A stretch of 64,000 nt of DNA from Galaxea fascicularis (taxonomy: Eukaryota > Cnidaria > Anthozoa > Scleractinia > Euphylliidae), in contig OX419336.1 in the NCBI GenBank assembly GCA_948470475.1, positions 35,851,876 through 35,915,875 on the forward strand. Reading direction: 5' to 3'. Positions 1 through 10,200 of this stretch are shown in pieces. The position numbers and the translations under genes are program-made. The stretch's first letter is position 1. Every line of letters starts with the position of its first letter. The notes below the pieces were generated by a model. The model saw nothing but the letters and a program-made list of their open reading frames with translations, was not told the origin of the DNA and did no database searches.

Positions 1-3000
1 GCAAGAAAAATTTCACGATATTCATTGGAAACAAAAATATGAACAGAGCAACTCTGATGTTCGCTATTGATGATACTGGGAGTATGTTTGATGACATTCA
101 AGGAGCTAAAGACATCGCTAAGTACATCGTTAACTATCCACGACCAAACTTAAAGGTGGACTATGTGTTGTCTCCTTTCAATGACCCAGGTATCTGTGCT
201 TTTGGTTGATTTTATTTGGTAGACTCTTCCTTATTTAGAGCACACCAGGCACCCCAGCCACCTTTTCCGTTGAAAGCGATGCCTGAGACACTAACACTTT
301 TCTTAAAGAAAGTACCTGTTCCCTGAATTCCAGACGCTCATTTTGAGATTATACGGTTTTTGCTACTTTTTATGGCTTGTTTAAGGGTAATCCATCCATT
401 TATAATCTGTACTACCTGTTTAAGTAGTTCTAACAGTAGCCCTTATCATCATGACTTATAACCACAGTAGAATGCACGGACTGGTATCATTATCTGTAAT
501 GGTTAGTTTACCTGAGATCATTTACTTATGGTCATGCGCAATATAAGTACTTATTTTATTATTATTTATTATTTTCCTTCCTTTTACTGCCTTCGAATAT
601 GTTGTATTAAATTCTGGAATTTCAATTTCTTTGAAGAGAAAGGACGAGCCATCCAGAAAGACTCTGGGAAAGGAAAAGAGTTTATCGCGGAAATTGAGAA
701 GCTTTACCCACATTATGGAGGAGACTGTCCCGAGATGGCCTTCACAGGAATGTTTGAAGCCCTGAAGAAAGGCCCTGTCGACGGATCACCCCTGTACGTT
801 TTCACTGATGCACCACCAAAGGATGCCACACGGAAAAATGAAGTAGAAGGCCTTGCTGACCTATATGATACAAACATCTACTTCTTTGTAACACCTGGTT
901 GCGGCGACCCAGTTTCTATGAAACCATTTGAGGAACTCGCCAGGGAAAGATGTGGTGAGATTTTTGAATTACCAAAGAACAGCGCTGATATTGCCAAAAT
1001 GAAAAGCGTCACTAAAGCTCTGCTCACTTCGACGACATGTGACAGGGGCATTGGAGGAAGCCCACCTCCTCCTGGCAAAAAGAGACGAAGTGCTCTTCTT
1101 CCTGGACACAAACTGCTGGTAGATGACACTATGGACAAAATAATTGTCACAGTCTCCACTGAGCACAATGGAACTAATGTCGACCTAAAAGATCCACGAG
1201 GAGTTTCCGTTAACTCAAACAAGACCACGGTGTTTAAAGTCACGGTGTTTGAAGTGGACCATCCAAACCCAGGAATTTGGAGATTGGTTGTGCCGCCAGA
1301 AGCTGGAAAATACAGATACATGTTCAAGGGATCCAGCAAGACAAATTTCGACTTCGATTTCATCTTTCTTCTCCCACAGTCTAATGGACGCCCCTTTCCA
1401 ATCTCTCATCCTCTTATAGGTAACTGAGTCACGTATATCTTTTTCTGTTAATTTTTAAGTAGAGTATTGATCTTAAAAGACACAGGTACATAAAAAAATC
1501 CAAGTTTCCATATATTTTGATGGATCAATACTTATCAGTTGATACTATAATAATGGTACTGAATGAATGCCCAAACATTGGTAAACAAGTTATGAATATT
1601 TTCTTGACATAACTGGCTACTGTAGGAATAGTATAACCTGTTGGAACGGATTCAGAGCCACCTTAAATGTCGCAAATTTTAAGGTGGCTCTGAATCCGCC
1701 CCTATAATTTTTTTTGAAACTTTGCAAAAAGTTACATCTTAGCATACTGGTTGCATTTCAATAATAAAAAATGGGGGTGGCCGAGTTCTTTTTTGAGTTA
1801 TAGGCATTTAAAGCTAAAATTAGGGGTTTTTTTTTTTCAACAGGTTATACTGTTGCTATGGTAGCCTGCTATGTCAAGAAAATGATCACAGCTTGTTCAA
1901 AAATGTTTGGGCATTCATTTGATATAATTATTATAGTATGAAAAGCGTTCGTTAATAGCGTGGGGATTGAAGGTGCCGATTTAGAAGATGGATTTTTGTT
2001 CTAGAGTCTTATGGCTTTCCGTCGTACCTTGATGTAGTGAAAGGCCGCAGATAGCCATGTGTTGTTTGGATTGGTTATGGAGATTAAAATGACGAGCGAC
2101 TGGCTTAGATGCATCGTTGTCATTCTTCTTGACATCGAGAAGGTGTTCGCGGAATCGGTTGCCTAGTCGTCTTCCTCTCTCGCCAATGCATAATTTGTTG
2201 CATAACGTACATGCAACAAATGACATTTGCGGAGGTACATGCGAAACGATCGGTGATCTTAACAGATCACTTAGGTCCAGATATTTTGCTACTGTGCCGG
2301 TTTGCTCATTTGTTTTGAGTGCGCTTCTAACTAAAAAGTTGCCTACGTTTTGTCGCGTTTGAATGAAATTAGAGGAGGTTGCGAAAAGATTGTACCAGTC
2401 TCAGGATCATTTTGGAGAAATTTAAATTTATTAAGAAGAGGAAAACTTGAGGAACGTAACCGCGCCGATAGAATGCAGACTTCCATCGGTTTGTCTGTCT
2501 ATCTAATTAACTGTCTCTGACCAGCCTCTTAGTCTGTCTATCTGTCTGGCATCCGTCTGTCTGTCTGTCTGTCTGTTTGTGTGTTTGTCTTTGTCTCTGT
2601 GTTTGTATGGGTTTCTGAGTTTGTCTTCTCTCTCCTCCACTGTAGGTCCTTTTATCGGTTTGCACCTCTCTTTCTTTTTGTCTGTCTGTCTGTCTATCCA
2701 GTCTGTCACTGTCTTGCTTCAGTGCTCGACCTTAACGGTAGTCGACTAGCCTAGGACTAGTAGAAATTGGTTTGGGCAGGTCACATTTGAGAGCCACTAG
2801 CCACTGGACTAGTTGCAATAGAAGAGGTTTTGAGATAGTATTGATGGAGGGAAATTCTACAGGTTTTGAGTTAGATTGCGGATTTCCCTCCCGCCCCCCC
2901 TCCCCCCCGAAAAAAATAATAAAAAATATCTGATAAGCTCAGTAATCCTAAATGACACCTTTTTTCTGCGATATTTTAGACTCCACTAGCCCATGGACTA

Positions 3001-3785
3001 GTTTGTTAAAAAGATTAGGGCGAGCACTGCAGTCTTTCCCAACATCTTCCTTTAGTCAGAGTATGCAAAATGGTGTCTCCTTCATTCCATAAACGTTAAT
3101 AAATAAACGTTAAAACTCGCAGATGACTGGTTTTCTTTCACAAGTCTTGAGTTGAAGAAAAATTTGAGAGACCTTTTCACGTTTTAAAAGACAGATGTTT
3201 TCACTCTTCACAACAGGTGAACAAGCCCATGTGCTGTTGATACTGAGGGAAGCTGGCAAGGTGCAAACAGCATCTCTTAACCTTGAAATCCAGAGCACAG
3301 ACGGGAAGGTCCTGCAAACGACACCTATCAAAGCAATTGGAACAAGTGGGGCACACTTTTCAGCTGCCTTTCCAACTCCCAAAGTCCCCTTCAAGCTGCA
3401 ACTGAGAGGCAAAACCAAGAATAACTTCGACTTCGAACGTAGCTCTCAAAGCGCTGTTAATACGAGTCACGTGGTTGTAAGAGCTCTGTATGCTAGAAAC
3501 GAGTTCACTGTACCAAAGTCGGGATACGAATTCGCCATGTTCTTTGCGTACAACACCGGAGCCACTGAGGTTTTTGACTTCAAGGTAAGGGATACCTCGA
3601 ATTTCAAGGCGCGGCCTTCGAGGTCGTCTGTGCTCCTGCGTCAGAGTCGTAAAGCTGTCTTCACTGTCCATTTCACCACAACACCCTCGGCTGTCTCTGG
3701 GGCTGCTGATAATGTGTTGGTGACCGTGACTGGGAGAACGTCGAAGGTCAGCGACAGTTCTCTTGTGAACTTGATGGTAGCTTAG
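1..3785 (+). CDS. VWA-domain protein, hemicentin/VWA7-like (copy 1, 5' end outside window)
   Basis: Three exons lie in the window: 1-189, 637-1419 and 3217-3785, with the stop at 3783-3785. Both introns are GT-AG and phase 1, and the joined frame gives about 512 codons. The first exon carries the start of a von Willebrand A domain with the metal-site motif DDTGSM. The second holds the rest of the domain (GGDCPEMAF, then FTDA), a dibasic stretch GKKRRS that could be a furin-type cleavage site, and a beta-rich region (WRLVVPPEAGKY, FKGSSKTNFDFDF). The last exon is another beta-rich domain ending in LVNLMVA. This order matches hemicentin/VWA7-type extracellular proteins; an adhesive or matrix role is inferred. 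The signal peptide exon must lie upstream. A second copy with the same intron phases is at 13731-19416. The longest open frame around exon 2 starts in the intron, so the exon boundary comes from comparison with copy 2. Confidence 0.85.
190..636 (+). other. intron of VWA copy 1
   Basis: The donor GTATCT is at 190 and the acceptor TTGAAG ends at 636. The acceptor is set by matching the exon start AGAAAGGACGAGCC to the equivalent exon in copy 2 (17660). I see no other gene inside. Confidence 0.8.
1543..1938. mobile_element. foldback (MITE-like) element in VWA copy 1 intron
   Basis: About 100 bases at the left end (1543-1645) are the imperfect reverse complement of the right end (1838-1938). Shared blocks include GAATGAATGCCCAAACAT and TTTTCTTGACATA. 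A second perfect hairpin sits inside: 20-base arms at 1648-1667 and 1678-1697 around a 10-base loop. There is no open frame, so this is a non-autonomous element. The family is not recognised and target duplications are not clear. Confidence 0.75.
1930..2400 (-). pseudogene. Penelope-like element fragment, GIY-YIG endonuclease region
   Basis: Reading the - strand from about 2360 gives FLVRSALKTNEQTGT, then after frame changes KITDRFACTSANVI, then CTLCNKLCIGERGRRLGNRF, EHLLDVKKNDNDASKPVARHF and finally IGTLNPHAINERFSY. This is the C-terminal GIY-YIG endonuclease part of a Penelope-like retroelement. At least two frameshifts and an in-frame stop after QKSIF show it is dead. It lies in the intron of VWA copy 1, antisense to the gene and directly beside the foldback element at 1543-1938. 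Confidence 0.75.
2541..2700. repeat. imperfect GTCT-rich simple repeat
   Basis: Runs of GTCT occur at about 2548-2577 and again at about 2679-2696, with degenerate T/G/C sequence between. It is intronic low-complexity DNA, and the - strand open frame across it is an artefact of the repeat. Confidence 0.8.
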
Positions 3786-4108
3786 TTATAACCGGCTTGG
3801 ACTGCTGCCGCTGCTTCTCGACTCATCGCTCCTGCTTGGAAAGCGAGAATTCGGATGAGGAGGAATTTGCTGCCGGCAGTCTTATTCTATTAGCTATGCT
3901 TTTTACTAGTGTCCAGCTCTCCCGCCATAGCCTCCGACGTTTTCAGAATATCAAACTAATTAAGTAGCCCCACATTTTCGCTTTGATTTGTTTGGGAACA
4001 AAAATGCAGCAAGCATTACTGATCGGCTTTCAAATTGAATGCTCATACTCTAAGTGACTGAAGACGTCAATATTCAGGATTGCTTTCGCAGTCAAAGATA
4101 TTTTGCTT

Positions 4109-4262
4109 ACAAACATTTTTACAAGTTTGCACTGATTAAGGTACGCAAATTTGATTGACAGACACGCCTCAGTGGAAAGTTTCAACACGCAACAACCATA
4201 TGGGGCGTGTCTGTCAATCAAATTCGCGTACCGTGATTGACTAACTTGTAAATATGTTTGTT
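4109..4262. mobile_element. small foldback (MITE-like) element
   Basis: Inner arms 4140-4168 and 4204-4232 are 29 bases long and nearly perfect reverse complements. Weaker complementarity continues outward to about 4109 and 4262 (ACAAACAT with ATGTTTGT). No coding capacity. Confidence 0.7.
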
Positions 4263-5087
4263 GGGTGGCCACGGTAAGGCGCGTCGCACTGTAAGAGTAT
4301 CTCTTTTTGTGCTTGTAGAATTTCAAATAATTGTAATTTTGTGATTTAGGCGATTTCACATTCCTAGCCCTTGGCCTATAGCGTGTTCTGTATAGGAAGC
4401 TTTAAAATTAGAAATAGTATCAGTGAATCTCGAACGTGCGTCGAGTATATAACAGCTAGAAAACGGAGAAGCTGCTGCTGTAGATGGTTTTGTTGTTGAT
4501 TTGTTACTAAAACAAGGAGAAGATACGATATCTGATTCTTTGTTTTATTCAGTTCATTCCGGCAAACGTTTTTTACAAACTCCTGGGTATGTTGTGCACT
4601 TTGAAGAGTTAGATGTACTGCCCGGCGATCGGTCAGTTTGAGCTCGTCTGCAGGAGTTCACTGAAAGATAAATTATGAAAAATGCCGCTGTTTATATATG
4701 CAATGATTTTTCTTCGAACCCTATCGTGGTAGCCGGATTCAACCACAAATGCGATTTATATCCAAACTTGTTATGAAAAATTGGATTCAAATTGGATTAT
4801 TAGGATAAACAATTGCTTGTAATCCTCAATGTTAAATTGCGTCATGTACCTGGCAACGTCAACTTTGGGGAACTTTTTCCTTTCAGGCATTCACTAAAGA
4901 CAAAACTTTTAAGTTCTTCGTTTCACGTTCCTTTATCTTTCATGCCGGAAGGAGAGTTTTATGAAACAAGTCAAGTCTGAACTTCTTGATTTCTAAGTAA
5001 TACAGTGGAACCCTGTTAACTCCCCCCCCCCCTTACACCCCCGCCAACAGGCCGTAAATTCCATGAGGGTTTCGTTGAGGAGGTAGC

Positions 5088-5500
5088 TGTCACGGCTAAC
5101 GGTTAAAATTTGCCTTTACACGGCTAACGGTTTTTCTTTTTTCGGTCACGCTTAACGTACATACAAAGCAAAGAAACGTCCCTTAGTTGTTGAACATGCC
5201 AAATGAAGATTTTTTTTGCTTTTTCGGGATCTGTGTGTTAGTTTGGTCTTGTCAGTCAAGCCTCGTGGAACGCAGACTCTGTCGGAATGCCAGAGAGTAG
5301 GGCAAAGAAGGTAAAACGGTGTAGAGTGCTCTGAAGTCTCTAAATATCTCGAAATACTCCCTATTCCCCTTTACAAAATAAAAAAAATCACGCTTAATGT
5401 TTTTAGCTTTTTTTTTTTCACGACTGACGGTTTCAGTCTTTTGTCATTTTCACGCCTAATGGTTTTGACGTTTTTTTCACGCTTCACAGCTAACCGTTAA
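5088..5500. repeat. cluster of diverged CACG-CTAACGG motifs
   Basis: The motif CACGGCTAACGGTT or a close variant recurs about seven times (near 5091, 5118, 5147, 5389, 5418, 5449 and 5477), mixed with T-rich stretches. Spacing is irregular, so this is not a clean tandem array. It is probably a decayed repeat; the family is unknown. Confidence 0.5.
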
Positions 5501-5501
5501 C

Positions 5502-5531
5502 CCAGGAGCCCATAAATTTATGGGCTCCTGG
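5502..5531. repeat. 30-base perfect palindrome
   Basis: The sequence is CCAGGAGCCCATAAA followed directly by its exact reverse complement. A near copy occurs at 7867-7893, inside the last intron of the transporter, so it is a dispersed motif rather than chance. Confidence 0.8.
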
Positions 5532-6120
5532 TTACCCCATTGAGACCCTCTTCCATGGGTGGTTTCTTTTAAAGGCCCATTTCCACCCTTGATGCATCGC
5601 GCGCTGAGACTGTTGATTCTTGAATTTCGTGTAACACGAAACTACTCAGACCTTTTCATCGCATCGTGAACGGCCATCGTGAACAAATCTCCAAATCGAT
5701 GGCCAAATTTATCTTCTTTATTTTTATTTTACTAACACACAAGCGGTCACTAGCGGTCACTTCGCAGCCGGCGTTGTTCATGTTTGGTTACGCTGGGGAT
5801 TTGTTTGGTCATGTGCGGCCAAAAAAGCTAAGTTTCTTCTCCTCAGGGTTTTCAGGCGCGGATCCAGGAAAAATATTGAACGATTTATTGCAAAACGAGC
5901 GCCGAAGGCACAAGCTCCTAAGGAGGTTCGGGGGCATGCTCCCCAGCGAAATTTTTTCAATTTTAACTACCTGAAGTGCCCTTTCCTCGCTTTTTGAGTC
6001 AGTTAGACAATATATTTGCCAGTTCCATTCTCCTTGGATGAAGCGTTGCAAATCTGCGAATTATTGAATCTCGAAATATTTCGAGGTTCAACTTGCAGTT
6101 TACTTTTATTAAAATTTATA

Positions 6121-6632
6121 TCAAACTTTGCAGCAAGACAAAACTCTTTCTTCTCTACAACTTGTCCGATTTGGATTTTTGAATTTGATCTTTTTTGGCG
6201 GTAAAATGACAATTTGGTGCAAAAATCTATTTTTGGAGCTACGACCTAGTCGGTCGTACAATAAAAAACAGCGCGCAATGGGAGGATATCAAATCTAAAA
6301 AAATCTTTGATTACCTCATTGGAGTCAAAAGCTCTGGCGAGTTAAACTTTAAGCTTAAGGCTATTTTAAGCAACAAAACGGCAGGAAATTTAAACTTCAG
6401 AAGCCCACAACTTTTGATTCAGTTTAGATTCTTCAATTTTTTTTTCAGTTTTGGGGTCTTCATTGCATTTGCGTTTCAAAAATGTGGCCGACTATGTCAG
6501 AGCTCCAAAAAAATAAAAAGATTTTCGCGCCAAATTGATAACGTCATTTTACCGCCAGAAAACATCAAATTCAAAAATCCAAATTGGACAACTTGTGGAG
6601 AAGAAAGAGTTTTGTCTTGCTGCAAAGTTTGA
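6121..6632. mobile_element. foldback element with about 110-base arms
   Basis: The left arm begins TCAAACTTTGCAGCAAGACA at 6121. The right arm ends with the reverse complement at 6632, and similarity runs about 110 bases inward, past GGCGGTAAAATGAC, to the TTTTTGGAGCT region. The short open frames on both strands come from the arms. No transposase is seen. Confidence 0.7.
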
Positions 6633-7289
6633 GTATGCTGACATAGAACCCTGAGGAAAAAAAACTTTTTGGCAGCAAATGACAAAAAAATCCCCAGGGT
6701 GGTGCTTTTTACTTCGGTCTTTTTAACCTCGGAGGTTTCAAGAATTCACTGAGCCATTTGGAGCCGACTGGCTGCTATTTGATGGCGAGTAAATTTATAC
6801 GTGTCTGTACAATGTTTTCCGCATGTTTTATGTTTTTACCTCAAGGCCAGTTTACTTAATGTGCAACAGGTTCTGGGGCTTTGGTCAAATGTTCAGTGGT
6901 TTTAGTCTCATCGACTTGGTTTTTAACACAGTATAAAGCGACAGGACAGGATAATTGAATAATATGTATAACTGTTTACGCTTAGTTTGTTGATTTTCCG
7001 CATAAGCGACCACCTCCCATAAGTGACAACTTTGTCGTGCAGCAAGGGTGGTCGCTTACGAGAGAGTTGACTGTACACCTTATAACTGCTTTACAAGAAT
7101 CGTCATCAAATCTGATAAAAATAAAACTTTACTATGCTTTGGTTTAATTTATTAGTTCGACTGAATCGGCCTAACGAGAGTACAACCTTCGATAAAGCCA
7201 CAAAATAACCTGGAATTAAACAGACCAAAGGCCGCGTTGCAAACATTTTGTTTCTATTCAGAACCACATGGGAAATTAAACTTTTTTCA

Positions 7290-10200
7290 CTAGAATGCTT
7301 TTCTAATGTTATTTATCGCCGAGTAAGTAGATGCCACACCGCCAATCACGCCCACTCCCACGAGTTCGCACAACAAAGCTTTGATATGCAGGGGAATGTT
7401 GCGTTCAATTCGCAAGTAAAACAGACAGGGAAACACGAATGTTAGTGCAGTTACAGTCGAGCCTCCAATGAGAGACAGGATGGGACCAAATTTAGGAATC
7501 AATTGCGCGACGGCTAAGATAAAACACATGAGAGCAGTTCGAAGGAGACATTGCTTGACGCAGGACTCTGTGGGGAAAGAAAAAAAACAAAAAATATTTG
7601 AGTTTCGCTTCTGTAAAGTCATCAAGTTCTCAAGTAACACAGTGTAGAACACGTCATCGTCTCATTCAGAATACCGGTAGGACAATCAAGCATACAGGTT
7701 ATGAAAGGAAAAAAATTATCTGCAAAGTAGTTTGAAATGCCTTGACATTCAACTAAACAGTTTCACCTCTAATGTTACTATAAAACTTCAACCAACTTCA
7801 ACCAGTGAGGAGGGAAGGGAGGAGGTGGATGGGAAAGCCTTTCTATCATTCCAGTCTTGCACAACACCAGGATCCCATAAATATGGGCTCCTGACAACAC
7901 CTCAACTGTCTGAGAGCATCATAACCTTTTTACGTAGTATTTTTTAAGTATTTATTTTACTCACTCTTTGGCATATTCAGAAGTTCTTCAAACTGCTGTG
8001 ATACTGGATTTAAGACAATCACAAAACTGAACAGTAAATGCAGTGTTATCAGAGCTACTACAACATCCAGCGCGATGCCAGCAGAGTCGTGTCCGCTGTG
8101 TCCTATGCTCTTAAGAATATTTGGGTTTACATCCTTGCCGTATGCGATGAAGCCGAGTATTGAGACGGGAACGTACATGCATATCACAGCAATATAAGCC
8201 AAGAAAACGGACAGTGGAAATCTTGAGGCTTTTTTCATGTCTGTTTGGATCGTTGGAAAAGTGGAGGCACCGCCAAACGAAAACAGAATCGTGCCAAACG
8301 CTAGAAAAAGAAAAGACCAAAAGTAAACTAAGCAAGCAAGCCCTAGTGCTTTTTCCACGCAGATAAGACATTAATCAGCAGATAATATTTATTGCAACTA
8401 ATAAAAGTTTAGCCTCAACTGGATCGTTTCCTATACGCACGACAACCTCGATCCACGTACTCTGTGAACAACTGGGGCCTGGGGCCCATTTCTCGAAAGT
8501 CCCGAAAACTTTTCGGGCCCGAAAAGTCAGTTCTAAAACCCCGATCAGCTTATTTAAAAAGATGGTCTTTTGCTGTGATTTCAAGATACGAAATGGCGAA
8601 TTTGTTGCAAAATTTCATGCCTGGAACCGTCTTCGCTTTTAAGATGCGTAGATAATGGCATTCAACTGCAATAAGCCCGAAAAGTTTCGGGAGTTTCAAG
8701 AAACGCACGCCCGCTCGCAGGAAAGTGTGATGAAACCTAGTAGGAATGGTATCAAGTATCGGCTTACAACTCTGGCATCAGACTACATTAAAAAACTCTT
8801 GAGTTCGGATTTCATTTAGGTTATGAAAACACAAAGGTTAGAAAATCGGAATATAGTTTATTTCGCATTAGTTTTCGGAAAAAAATTATCATGAAAGTCT
8901 GTATCCGTCAGAGGTTTCCATTAAAGAGTATGGTCATGACAACAACGCGAGGAGAAGCTTTAGTCGAGCTAGAAATATCCAGATATCTTCAGCGAAGGAG
9001 TCGGAAAACTAACCGGAGAATATCACATTAAAATTCACAGCACCGTAAATTCGGTACAGCACCCTTTTCGCCGTGTACCAGAGGCTCTGAGGGCAAAAGT
9101 CAAAGATCGAAGCGTTAGAGAGTTAAGAGACAGGAATTGAATTGTCACGCCCGCAGCTGGCCTGGATAAGCTCTGTGGTAACTGTACCCAAGGAAAAAGG
9201 CAAACTACGTATAGAGGCTGGATCCTTAGACACTTAAATCGTGCCGTCCAACGTTTCCTCAGTTATTCTCTGTATTCCCCACTAAGGAGCCTGGTCACAA
9301 GCTGAGCAGTATCCGCCGGTCACATCCAGTCTTCGTCGCTACGTTCGGCTACGTTCATAAATCTGAGGTTCTCACGTCTTGAGTAATTTTCCAAAGCAAT
9401 AATCTTCTCCTGTTCTTCAAGCAGCTTTGTTTTCAAATTTTCAATTTCAGCTTTGATGGCTGTCCATTTTTGTGAGCTTTACTTTGACTAGGTCTAACTC
9501 TTGGCGATGAGAGTCGAGGTTTTGTTGGCATGTTTTCTTGTAGTCGTTAAAGGTTTTTGTATCTTCTTGGAGATCGTTGATTGAATCCCAAGCCGACTCT
9601 AGCGATTTTTCTACAGTTCGCAGGGACATTTTCACACCTTCGAGTTCTTGTTTCATTTCACACCTCAAGATTGAAATCTCAGATGTCAAGTTTCCAAAAT
9701 GCTCTTCCATTTGGTTATCTAAACGAGAAAGTTTGTCCATAATTTGCTTAAAGTGCTCCGCACTAAGAGCTTCATCTTGTTCCTTATCTTCCATCGCAGC
9801 GCTGTTAGAACGACGATTTCGTTTTGGTGATGGCGGCTCCTGTGAAGACGAGCTTGACAATCTGTTTTCTCTCTCGTTCCTTTTGGACATTAGAGGCTGT
9901 CTGATCCACCTTCAAGTTTTGGCTTTAGTGTAATACACAGTAACGCGAAAATTGAACGTTAGGCATACTTCCCGTCCACAGATTTACGCAGCGACAATTA
10001 CACGTCTTGCCGTCATTAATGTTCGACCCAGTCCCTCCCCGTTGGCTACGCCTACCTTTTGGTATCAACTTCGATCCACTGTTGAAGTGAATGTCCGGGG
10101 TAAAAGTAATGGCGGATGATTTTATTGTGGTTGGCCGTGGAACGACTGTTGAAGAAACCACTGATGCCTAAGACCATGTTGTGATAAACTTTCTCAAACG

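Larger units (their letters stand above)
3786..7289. other. intergenic region between VWA copy 1 and the transporter gene
   Basis: No supported gene is present. The region holds a small foldback element at 4109-4262, a family of diverged CTAACGG motifs at 5088-5500, a perfect palindrome at 5502-5531 and a larger foldback element at 6121-6632. The VWA gene runs into it from the left and the transporter ends in it from the right, so it lies between two converging 3' ends. A possible polyadenylation signal for the transporter (AATAAA on the - strand) is at 7148-7153, about 140 bases past its stop. Confidence 0.7.

Noticed and set aside
878..1409. Three overlapping minus-strand open frames across VWA copy 1
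   Set aside because: They are shadows of a well-supported + strand exon and have no domain or splice support.
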